Shown here one piece after another: positions 23,285 to 33,996 of a stretch of DNA of 64,000 nucleotides (its first letter is position 1; each line of letters starts with the position of its first letter). The stretch comes from Paragorgia papillata (Eukaryota; Cnidaria; Anthozoa; Scleralcyonacea; Coralliidae), in the NCBI GenBank assembly GCA_035771165.1, contig JAWNZC010000108.1, positions 124,001-188,000 on the forward strand, given 5' to 3'. Below the pieces are notes generated by a model. The model was not told where the DNA came from and did no database searches. It saw only the letters and a program-made list of their open reading frames with translations. The position numbers were made by a program, and so were the translations under genes.

Positions 23285-26200
23285 ATGTTCGGCGTACTAT
23301 CCAGGTTTCTTGGCCAGTTTTGGGAAGGTGCAGTTGAAGAAGAAAAGGGAAATACAGAAAATAAGACAGATAATAAATTATTATCGTCACAAAACCAAGA
23401 AAGAAGTGATAGTTCAAACCACGGACATTTTGTCCCGTCAGTAAATTCGGAACAGCTTCAGAAATTCTTCTCTGGAAAGGTGACTAAGCTCTACGACGAG
23501 TCAGGGATAATTGATGAAGAAGTTTATTTTTCTTTTGATAAAGTTATTGGAGGATCAAGGCCGAAATTAGCGACAGAAGTTTATGTCGATGCAACACGAG
23601 AAAGCTTGGAAGATGGCTGGCGTGCTGAGCGTGTTGATATTTTAACGACGGACTGGAGTAGCTTTGGTGAAGAAGGAACTTTTGAAGTACTTATTGGAGA
23701 AATTACAGAAGTTTTAGAAGAAAACTTGATTGTAAATTTTGATGTATTTTGCAACCTATCTTGTGTGGCTGTGGGTTATGTCCCCAGTAAAGGAGACTGG
23801 GTTAGAGTGGAACTTATGAAAGACAGGGGGGTTGTTTGTGAGGTGAGAAGTGTGGGACCACTGCGAGAGAAGACTGTTACTGCAACTATCACATCAGTTG
23901 GTCGTGGTCATGGTTACATCAATACAGACATTTTCTTTTCATTTGGGACTTGCAGAAGAAACTATGTTCCAAAGAGAGGGCATATTGTACAAGTGACGGC
24001 CATTGAATCTGATCAAGGTAGCTGCAAATGGAGAGCTATAAGGATTGAACCAAGAAGACCAAGACAAGGCATTAAGTGAGTGATCTCTCTTAGAACAACA
24101 CTCTTTCTTCCTGCAGGATTGAGAAGGTTCTCACAGGATCATTTAGGGTCCCACAGGGTCATACAGGTTCCCCACATGTTTATGCATGGTCCTACAGGAT
24201 CATGCATGTCTCCACAGAATTATGCAGATCTCCTACAGGATGAATGCAGGGTCTTGCAGGATGATGCAGGGTTGTGCAGGATGAAGCTGGGTTCTTCAGG
24301 ATGATGCAGGGTCCTGCAGGATGATATGGGTCTTGCAGGGTGATACAGGGTCTTGCAGGGTGATACAGGGTCCTGCAGGACAGGACAGGGTCCTACAGGA
24401 TGATATAGGGTCTTCCAGAATGATATAGGGGGAAAATGAATAAAACATACTGTATAGCAATGATGAGAGACTAAAGAAACATTAATGTTCCTACTATCCT
24501 TTGATGGGCCACACAGGCTTCTTTTGTTCTATAAGCTGGTCTATATAATGTCTCTTCACTTTCTTATTTTAGTGGGTCAAACACAACCATAGTAGGTCCA
24601 TCTGCTGAAGGCAAATTCACAAAAGAACTGCTTCGTGATAAGCATGATGTGACAATTACAGATCAAGTGAACTTTGGTGTTGTAACTGCTGGAGAAATTC
24701 ATGAGAAAATTGTTTGTATAAGGTACAGTTTTGGCTATGTATATTTATATAATTATGTCTTGAAGGTGATAATAATTAGTTTGCAGTGCAGTACACCTCA
24801 TCACAGTACAGTACAGTACAGTACAGTACAGTACAGTACAGTACAGTACAGTACAGTACAGTACAGTTCAGGTCAGTTCAGTTCAGTTCAGTTCAGTTCA
24901 GTTCAGTTCAGCTCAGCTCAGCTCAGCTCAGCTCAGCACAGCTGACCTCTGCTGGGCCAAGCGGACCTCTGCTGGGCCAAGCGGACCTCAGCTGATCTTG
25001 GCTGACCTGATCTATGCTGAACTGAAATCAGCTGACCTGAGTTAACCTCAGCTGACTTCTGCTGAGCTGAGCTGAAGCTGACCTCAACTGACTTCAGCTA
25101 AGCTGAGCTGACCTCAGCTAAGCTGGGCTCAGCTGACCTGAGCTGAGCTGAGCTGAGCAGAAGCTGACCTCAACTGACCTCAGCTCAGCTCAGCTGACTT
25201 CAGCTGAGCTGAGCTGACGTCCACTGAGCTGACCTCAGCTGAGCTCAGCTGGGTGGGTGGAGCTAAACAGAGGAAGGAACATGTGTAGTAAGGAATGAAT
25301 GCTGGTAGGGCAAAAGGAATGAGAGGGAGTGAAGGAAAGAAGAGGGGAAAGGACTCAAAAGACGGGATAAGGAAGGAAAGGGAAAGAATAGTGGACTGAA
25401 TGAAGAGAGACTGGGAGGAGAAAGAAAAGAAATGTGGAGGGGAGTGGTAATGAAAAAGATATGGTGGAAGTGAGAATGAGCAGGAGGAAAAAGGGAAAAT
25501 ATGGGAGTAAGATTGGGAAAATATGGGAGGCAGATTGAGATGGATGGAGAGATAATGATGCGTAGGAAGAGAGAAAGTGCGAAATGGAAGCAAGGATTTC
25601 ATTGTTGATTTCATCATCTTTTTCACTATTATTTCTCCAGAAATGTTGGTGAGAATGTGGTGACTCTTAAGTCTATTGAAGGGTTTACTGAAGACTGTGT
25701 CTTCAAGATAGAACTGACAGAGAAAATACATCCAGTTGGTAATGATAACGAGGAGTGTGAGTCAACACATAGCAGAAGACAGATTATGAATGTCCAAATC
25801 AGTTCTCAGAGTATGTTGCAGTTAAAAGTTACAGTCAATTTAAGGTAAATTTTTGATAAAGTTGTAGTCTCCACGTATGTTGAGCATATTTTCATACAAT
25901 ATGTACTGTATATTGTATATGAACTCACTTTTTTTGCTTTGTTTAGGTTTTTAGGTGAAATGAATCAGCTTGTTGTTTTCAACTTTGGTACATTTGAAAT
26001 TGGTCGTTATTTGGTTGTCAATGTATGTGATGCTCAACAACAATTGCTGAATGCAAGAACACCTTTTCACAAACGACAGTTTGTTGATCAGAAGAATGCA
26101 TTATCAAGAGTTCTTGATACAAGAAATAACCAACAATGGGTTATCCCAGGCGAAAGACCAATGTTTAAGTACGTGATTTTTATTCAGTCTTATTATTTAG

Positions 26201-29200
26201 GGTGTCAACGGTTCTAGAAATTCCTTATTGAGGGCTCATTTAAAAAAGGATCCAGTGAGGCTTGGAAAGTTCTTGAAAGTCCTCAAAACTGGTCCTTGTA
26301 AGTCCCGGAATTTTCCCCAGTTCTGCTACTGATAATTAAGGCATACAAAACCGAAGATTTCTATAATGGCATGTTTGAGCACGGGTGGCATGTGATGTAG
26401 CGCGCTGCTTCTCAACAAAAAGTTAAGCCCGGTTAGACGGGGTTAGTACTTGGGAATGTAGTAGATCAGTTGTAGTTGATCTCTCCTGTGCTTCGAGGGT
26501 TTTTCGCCGGGTTCTCCGGTTTTCTTCCCTCCGTAAAATCAACACTTACATCTTACAACACGACCTAACGCTGTTACTAATTTCTTTATTTAGACAGAGC
26601 ACCATTAACATATCCTGTAAGTTAAGGCAATATGAAGTACCAAGAACTTTAAGACAGTATATCTTGGATAGAATGGATCTATTTTGCCTTGTTCCCAGTT
26701 TAGGCGAGGTATGATGACTAGAAAACATTGTCTTACATCACGTCATACTGCATGTCACATTATGTCACATCACCTCACATTACATTGCGTTACGTTACGT
26801 CACCTTACGTCACGTCACCTTACCTCACATCACGTCACCTTACCTCACATCACGTCACATATCTCATTACGTAACATCGTGTCACGACGTCATGCCACGT
26901 CACATCATATTACGTCACATTACGTTACATCGTGTCACGTCGGGACGTCACACCCACGTCACATCACATAACGCTTGTCTGGATTAAATATCAAACTTGG
27001 TGATTGACTTCACATACAATGCATACAGATTAATAACTGTAAAGCTTTTTCTTCTTTTAGCCTTTATCCATGAAGAACTACAAAGAAAGATTGTCTGTTC
27101 TTTTACATGTTGAAGAAGTTCAGATGGAACTAGAAATGAGAGAATTTGATTTAGAACAAGTAAGTCATGACTAAGCTAAAAAACATTTAAAAAGCATAGG
27201 CTCGAGATTTTTTGCCAACATACTTTGGAAGATTGTGTGACAGCTATAGTAAACGATGTGAACTTGTAATGGGAAATTTACATTCTTACACAGGTCTCAC
27301 TCAAGGCTGCAGGAGAATTCCTAAGTCTTTCCGTTCCTGGACTAGCTGAAGGAAGACCTTCTCTTCTCATTGGAGATAGAGTAATCGTATCTGTGTCAGG
27401 TGAGTGTAGGCTGCGTTTATTGGGGGAGGGAGGGAGGGAGGAAAGAAGGAAGGGAGGGAGGGGGGGGGAGGGAGGGAGGGAGGGATGGAGGGAGGGAGGA
27501 AGGAGGAAGTCAGGGAGGGAGGAAGGAATGAAGGGAGGGAGGGAGGGAGGGGGGAGGGAGGGAGGGAGGGAGGGAGGGAGGGAGGGAGGGAGGGAGGGAG
27601 GGAGGGAGGGAGGAGGGAGGGAGGGAGGGAGGGAGGGAGGGAGGGAGGGAGGGAGGGAGGAGGGAGGGAGGGAGGCAGGGAGGGAGGGAGGCAGGGAGGG
27701 AGGGAGAGACGGCGGACGGACGGATGGACGGAGGAAGGAGCGAGGAAAAGATGGAGGGAAGGAGAGAGGATAATGAGTTTGAAAAGGAGAAATAGAGGAT
27801 GAGAAACAAACAAGCAAGCAAACGACCATGTATTCGTATGTTACAGAGTTTGTTTTTTTATGTTTAGGAGCATCTGGCAACTCTCCGAAATACGAGGGAT
27901 TTATTCATGAGGTATATATTATTCTTACCACATTATTCTCTACACTTTCTGTAGTAGTTAGTTTCTAAGTAGTTCATTACTATATGGTTATTACCGATCT
28001 AACTCAAGATATTTCTCTTTTTCTATTGTCAGGTTTTGAATGATGAAATTTTGTTGAAGTTTCATGACGACTTTCACATTACGTATGACATGGATTCCTA
28101 TGATGTAATGTTCTTTTTCAACAGGTAGGATTATGCTTTGTTTTCCCATTTTTTTTTCAACCCTTTCACTTTTGTCCTTTTCTTTTCTTTTCCTCTTCCT
28201 ATTGCATCTCTTTCTTTGCTTTTCTCTTCATTGTTGTTCCTTATTTTTTCCCCTTTCTGTACCATTCTTTTTATTTTTACCTTTTTTCCCTTGTCATTTA
28301 TTTGACTGTGGCTTGTTTTCTTTGCCTGTTATAGGACTCCAATAAGAAGATGTCACAAAGCAGTTGAAATGGCAAATTATCTAGGCGACCAATGTAGAAT
28401 ATTTTCCTCTTTTTCAATACTTGCTTTTTATTGCATTTATTTCTATGTCCAATAAGATGTGATTGTTTCTGACTTCGTCTTTCATGTAATATTTCATAAA
28501 CGAGTGGGAGTGTTTTACCATTGGGCTCAGAAATCTTTTCTGAGTAATTGAGCTCGACGAACGTCTACCAAATCTTGTCCAAATGTCGGTTACTGTATTT
28601 TCTTTTCCAGTACTTTTTCCAACACGTGTTGTCCCTACATTACCTCAATCTCTTTGTGAATCAAAGCGCAAGAAAGGATTATTTAACCATAACTTAAATG
28701 AACGTCAAAAAGCCGCTGTCTCAAGAATCTTAAGTGGTCAATGTAGACCAATGCCTTATATTCTGTTTGGACCTCCTGGTACGGGGAAAACGGTTACAAT
28801 TGTGGAGGCAATACTTCAGGTAGGTGGTTTGTTGTGTGGGCGTGTGATGTGGTGTGATGTCTTAAGCTGGATTTCCACCAGGCGTAAAATGTCGCGCGCG
28901 GCTGCGCGCTCTACTTTTTTCTTTTGTCTTGTGAGTTCCCATGCTTTACCCCACTTTTCTCCAAAGCCTGCGTAGGTTGGAAATGGGCTCTGACTCGCAC
29001 GGTAGTTCCCATGTGCAACGAAGTAGAAAACTACAGTCGTTGGCACCTAAGCGTGTACACCGCCCGTCAAAACATGTTTTATATCAACGTCAAAGTTAAA
29101 TGTTTACCTTGCAAACGTATTAGGTTTTCATTCGATACATTCGAACCAATGCATTATTGTAACATGAATGTGCCCTTAGCCAATCACGTCTCGCCAATCC

Positions 29201-30458
29201 CACGGTGTTGATTTCAAAACGGTTAACTTTGGCTTAAATTTAGAACATGTTTTGATGGGCGGTATACACGCTTAGGTGCCAACGACTGTATTGAATTTGT
29301 ACAATAGAAAAGTTGAGTGCTTGATATTTTACGCCTAGTGGAAATGCAGCTTTAGGAAGAGAAAGGGGGAGGAAAAGACTAAAGAGTACGGAGAAAGAAT
29401 ATTAATAGGGTGGGAGAAAAGAAGAAAAGGAGAAAGAGAAGAAGTACTAACATTTAAAAACAATTCTTTAGGTATTCCACTGTGTTGGTTCCAGTCGTAC
29501 TCTCGCTTGTACTCCGTCGAACAGTGCTGCTGATTTGATTGTAAGTACACAATTTTTCCAGTTTACAAAATTTGACTTGCTTTTTCATTTCTGCTATATC
29601 CATAAAACTATAATGTTATAGTGCAAGAAAGATGTAGTTGTGTATGCACCTGCTTTTTATTTCTTACTTTTTTAATCTCGCCCTATAGGCAGAACGTCTC
29701 CACCATAGTGGTGGTATTGCAGAGGGAGACATGGTGCGACTGAATGCTTTTCAACGACAACAAAACATTCCTGAAGATATTGAGAATTACAGTACGAACA
29801 TTACAAAACTTGATATGGCTGCACATTATCGTATCGTTATCTGCACCTGCACGACTGCTGGTCAGCTGCATACTTTGGGTCTACCTCCGGGACATTTTAC
29901 TCACGTGTTCATAGACGAGGTTAGTCAGTCGACCAATCAGGGAATCGAATGCTGATTTTTGATAGGAATAATTGGATGGAGTTTAATTTACAAAAATGAA
30001 AGAACATTGAGACCAAACCAAAGAAAGCAATGCTATGTTGCATTGTTGCTTGCTTGACATCTAGCATCAATTAAAAACTATACATCACCTGTAAATTGAA
30101 TTACCCAAAAGATTGAAATATCATTGAAATATTATTGAAGATTTAAATATCAATAGCTTTATTAGTAAATGTTCAAGATAGATTTGTTTATAGATGGAGA
30201 TTATATATATGTGTGTATAAGGAAATGTCTAATTGAGAATAATATAAATGTAAATCACATATTTAGGCTGGCCAAGCAACGGAGCCAGAGAGTTTGATTC
30301 CAATCAGCTTTTTGGTGGGAACAGAGGGACAGGTAGGGAAACTTTTGAAGTTTATATCTATAAAGAATATTATTTTATGATTGGTTGATTGGTTTGTTGA
30401 TCTGATTGGTTTTCTGATTGATTGATTGATTGATTTTTTGAGTGATTGATTGATTTTC

Positions 30459-30493
<35 letters not shown>

Positions 30494-33400
30494 CTGATTT
30501 TCTTTTTCTCATTCAAAGGTGGTTCTTGGAGGTGATCCATACCAGTTAGGAGCTGTTCTTCGCTCTACAATCTCGCAATCTTACGGTCTTGATGTCTCCT
30601 TATTAGAACGTCTTATGAATCGAACTCCTTACTTAAGAAACGAACAGAAGTTTTCAGATCATGGCTGTTATGATCCCCTGACAGTGACCAAGCTGATTAA
30701 TAATTATCGGTCTCACGAAGCTCTGTTAGAACTGCCATCACGATTGTTCTATCATTCGGAGATGGTACCATGTGCTGACAAGGACGTAAAGAACAGTTTC
30801 TGTGACTGGGACACTTTGCCAAACAAGAATGGATTCCCAATTATATTTCATGGTGTTAAGGTAAGTAAAGGGAAAAGCATGGGACGAACACGAACACGAT
30901 CACGAACCTGGACACGAACGTGAACACGGACACGGACACGAACACGAACCAGAACACGAACACGAAAATAAACACGGATATCAACACCAATACGAATCAG
31001 AACGCAAACGAAAATACAAACACATCAATCACAAACGAGCATAGATCGTGTATATTTATATTTTATATTTTAACGTTTTAGGGCGAAGACTTGCGTGAAG
31101 GGAACAGTCCGTCGTGGTTCAATGCAGTTGAAGCAGTTCAAGTTATTAGATATGTTCAAGATTTACGTTCATTTAAACAACATTCTGTCAAGCTCTCTGA
31201 CATTGGTATCATTACTCCTTACAGAAAGCAGGTATTGTTGCCATCAACTTCTTCATTTTAAACTCTATTTAGGATTTTGTCTTTTTTAAATAATTCAATC
31301 CTGTATACGGTGTATGTTTGAGGATAGGGTTAGTTTATTTATTGGTCACATGATTTTTTACAGGTTGAAAAAATACGTCTGTTATTAGATAGGCTGAGTC
31401 TAAGCGAGGTTAAAGTTGGTTCAGTTGAAGAGTTCCAGGGACAAGAAAGACTTGTGATTATAATATCAACTGTAAGTTGTAATAATTAACTAAAGTATGG
31501 ACCCTATTCATCAATACTAGCCAATTTAATATTCTTTTGTGTTATTTGTTTACAACTCACACTTTCGTGTGATGTGCCTTGACACGTGGTGCTCACGTGG
31601 TGCTCACGTAGTGTTCACGTGTCAAGCAACGTAGTAGTTTGCTCAACCTGTAGTTTACTTAGAGTTTTTGTTTTGTAGGTTCGCTCACGTGGCAATTTAG
31701 TCGGTTTTGATCTTATTCATAACCTTGGCTTTCTCAGTAATCCGAAGAGATTTAATGTTGCAATTACAAGAGCACAAGCATTGATGATAATTATTGGAAA
31801 TCCTCATGTTCTGTATAAGGTATTGTAGAGTATTGTATGGTATGGATTGGCTTGACGTGTGGCGTGACGTGTAGTGTAGTTTGGTGTGTGGTGTGATCAG
31901 TGGTGTGTGGCGTGGTGTAGTGTAGTGTAGCATTTAACATATTTCGTACGAAAGAAGCACGGACGTATTGTTAGAATTTACTTCGCACTTTTAAACGGGA
32001 AAAACGAAGCAAAAATATTTAGCGATATCAAACCGTTACAGTACAACTTGCACTGTGACTGACTAGTGGATAATATAGACTTTTATTTCGTCATTTTGCA
32101 AGCGAAATATGATGGTAAGCAACCGGAAAGAAAAGCAAAACATTGAAATTAAATTAAATGAATGAATGAAGTGAATCGGAACTAAACTAAGTGAAAGGAA
32201 GTGAAACAAACCAAAACCAAAACCAAACCCCAAACCAAACCAAACCAAAACCAAACCCCAAACCCCAAACCAAAACCAAACCAAAACCAAACCCCAAACC
32301 AAACCAAAACCAAACCCCAAACCAAACCAAAACCAAACCCCAAACCAAACCAAACCAAACCAAACCAAACCAAACCAAACCCCAAACCCCAAACCAAACC
32401 CCAAACCAAACCCCAAACCAAACCCCATACCAAACCCCAAACCAAACCCCAAACCAAACCCCAAACCAAACCCCAAACCAAACCCCAAACCAAACCCCAA
32501 ACCAAACCCCAAACCAAACCCCAAACCAAACCAAAACCAAACCAAACCAAACCAAACCAAACCAAACCAAAAAAAGAAACGGAACAAAAGAAAAGAAAAG
32601 CAACTTAAGAACTGTCGACAACAAGATGAACCTCATCTGAAAACACAAATGAAGATAAGATACAACAAAAGCAATGAAAATATAAACATAAAAACCAAGG
32701 CAATACAGAGTTCCGAAAAAACTGCGAGTATATGCCTTATTATCTGCAAGGAAGTTTACTAGCGTGGAAGATCTGGAGTAAAAACAAGGCAGAAAACTTT
32801 GGCCTAAAGAAGTTATGAGGAAGGATGTTGAGAAGAATAGTTATGATTGCTGCCTTTCCTTGGTTGACGATTAGTATCGACCACGACTGCCTTTGCAACA
32901 ATTAAGAGCAATTAGTTACAATACAATTGACAATAATTGGCAGTTTAGTCTAGTCTAGTCATCTGCCTCTTCTGAGTAAGTCCATGGCAACCATGTGTAG
33001 CTCACAGTAGCTGTTTTAACAATAATTAGTAGCAATTAGCAATAATTAGAAGCAATTAGCAATAATTAGTAGCAATTAGCAATAATTAGAAGCAATTAGT
33101 AAGAATTAGCAATAGTTAGAAGCAATTATCAGCAGTCTAGCAGACTGGCAGTCATTGCAATATATCAAGGCCAAAATCACGGTATTTATAAATACCACAA
33201 TCGAGCAGGAGGAAGGTTGAAAAACGTTTCACAATTCTGAGGCAATGTTTAAATTTTTTAGGATGTCAACTGGTGTGCGTTATTGCAATATTGTTTGGAT
33301 AATAATGCTTATATTGGTTGTGATCTACCTATGTTAAGCGCATGCGTAGATCATACTAATGGAGAGACTAATGATGTAGACGAAGCCAGTGTCTTAGTTG

Positions 33401-33996
33401 ATGTATCTGATGAAGAAAACGCTCATTTACCAAACGCTGTTGAGAGGACCCACGATCTATGTAGTACTGTAACAGACAGAGAGGAACTTCAGGGGTCACC
33501 TGGGGATAATGAATCTTATGGTGTACCGGATTGCGCGCGGGTGGTCATTTCTGAGACTGGGTCGGAGATTGATGAGCAAACGTCATCTACAATACTGAGT
33601 GGGTTGACTGGGGATAACTTGGATATTGAGGGTGAATACGTGTCAAATGAGGTGATTGGGGATGGGATGGCAAGTCGTAGTCATAAAAAGACGGAAAAGG
33701 AATTGGAATTATCGGAGGAAATCGAAACTGGAGAAATTTTGAGGCATGAGAAAGTAAATGAAAAAGTGCCAGCATACAGAAAAGAACCAGTTATGTTTTC
33801 CATGTTAAATGGAACAGACATTACATCATCATGTAGTTCAAGGGAACAAGACCAAACAGCTGTTAAAAAGATCAATTTTGATAACACAACTGGAACTTAT
33901 ACAGCGTCCACATCTTTAAAAGCCGACAGCAAAGATCAGATAGACGAAAGCTCTGATGAAGATCTTGAAGAATTTGTTTATACTCCACAGCCCTAA
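23285..33996 (+). CDS. MOV10L1: MOV10L1 piRNA-biogenesis RNA helicase (19 exons)
   Basis: Exons: 23285-24075, 24573-24722, 25641-25844, 25947-26168, 26594-26708, 27061-27159, 27294-27399, 27868-27911, 28033-28124, 28335-28393, 28611-28819, 29472-29540, 29689-29919, 30267-30332, 30519-30860, 31082-31231, 31364-31471, 31679-31819, 33262-33996. Total 3933 nt, 1310 aa. ATG 23285 is preferred over an upstream in-frame TTG. The N-terminus has repeated beta-rich modules like MOV10L1. The SF1 helicase core shows Walker A GPPGTGKT (about aa 680), [10 protein letters not shown], Walker [50 protein letters not shown] and [13 protein letters not shown]10L1 feeds piRNA precursors to PIWI proteins in germ cells. 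About 220 residues of acidic, Ser/Glu-rich sequence follow GCDLP, where vertebrate proteins end soon after. Poly(A) signal ATTAAA at 34125-34130. Confidence 0.95.
24110..24430. repeat. Degenerate minisatellite in MOV10L1 intron 1
   Basis: Imperfect units resembling GGGTCCTGCAGGATGATGCA repeat about 15 times, filling the intron between 24076 and 24572. Confidence 0.8.
24803..25255. repeat. Evolving pentanucleotide repeat in MOV10L1 intron 2
   Basis: The array passes from ACAGT units to GTTCA units to GCTCA units and then to degenerate CTGACCTCAGCTGAGCTGAG sequence. The order suggests stepwise mutation and re-expansion of one pentamer family. Confidence 0.85.
26384..26550 (+). mobile_element. 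5S rRNA-derived SINE-like element in MOV10L1 intron 4
   Basis: The sequence around 26420-26457 contains AAGTTAAGCCCGGTTAG and GGTTAGTACTTGGGA, which resemble the internal promoter of 5S rRNA genes. Downstream lies GGTTTTTCGCCGGGTTCTCC, a motif frequent in SINE bodies of animals. This fits a 5S-derived (SINE3-type) element rather than a functional 5S gene, because the rest of the 5S sequence is absent. Confidence 0.6.
26730..26970. repeat. CACATCACGTCAC-type repeat in MOV10L1 intron 5
   Basis: An irregular array of TCACATCACGTCACCTTAC-like units lies between the exons ending 26708 and beginning 27061. Confidence 0.8.
27420..27720. repeat. GGGA microsatellite in MOV10L1 intron 7
   Basis: About 300 bp of (GGGA)n with occasional AGGAGG and GCAGG interruptions. 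It produces long spurious ORFs on both strands. Confidence 0.95.
28865..29351. mobile_element. PIF/Harbinger-type MITE in MOV10L1 intron 11
   Basis: The ends are AGCTGGATTTCCACCAGGCG and, at the right, CGCCTAGTGGAAATGCAGCT, imperfect inverted repeats. TTA flanks both sides (28862-28864 and 29352-29354), the target site of PIF/Harbinger elements. It is 487 bp including a 255-bp nested insertion. A similar GTGGAAATCCAG end occurs near 35900 and 43872. Confidence 0.75.
29034..29288. mobile_element. Tc1/mariner-type MITE nested in the Harbinger MITE
   Basis: The left arm CAGTCGTTGGCACCTAAGCG is mirrored by a right arm ending CGCTTAGGTGCCAACGACTG, continuing inward for over 40 bp (CCGCCCGTCAAAACATGTT and its near complement). 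TA flanks each side (29032-29033 and 29289-29290). No transposase. Confidence 0.85.
30405..30495. repeat. GATT microsatellite in MOV10L1 intron 14
   Basis: (GATT)n with TTTTCTGATT interruptions, ending 24 bp before the exon at 30519. Confidence 0.9.
30881..30970. repeat. ACACGA-type microsatellite in MOV10L1 intron 15
   Basis: Units of CGAACA, CGGACA and CACGAA are tandemly arranged shortly after the splice donor at 30861. Confidence 0.85.
32210..32572. repeat. CCAAA/CCCCAAA minisatellite in MOV10L1 intron 18
   Basis: A 360-bp tandem array of ACCAAACCCCAA and ACCAAA units. The centre repeats a regular 12-bp unit about ten times. Overlapping ORFs encoding NQTPNQTP or GLVWGLVW are artefacts. 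Its 12-bp unit loosely resembles telomere-like C-rich strands but does not match a known telomere repeat. Confidence 0.93.
33010..33130. repeat. AGCAATTAGCAATAATTAG minisatellite in MOV10L1 intron 18
   Basis: About six imperfect units of AGCAATTAGCAATAATTAG occur between the C-rich array and the last exon. Confidence 0.8.

Noticed and set aside
26384..26550. Functional 5S rRNA gene
   Set aside because: Only the internal-promoter part resembles 5S; the rest does not match.
27278..27880. Long ORFs rich in Pro-Ser-Leu or Gly-Arg-Glu
   Set aside because: They are six-frame readings of the GGGA microsatellite in a MOV10L1 intron.
32063..32648. ORFs encoding GLVWGLVW or NQTPNQTP repeats
   Set aside because: All frames of the CCAAA array are open because the repeat lacks stop codons; it lies inside MOV10L1 intron 18.
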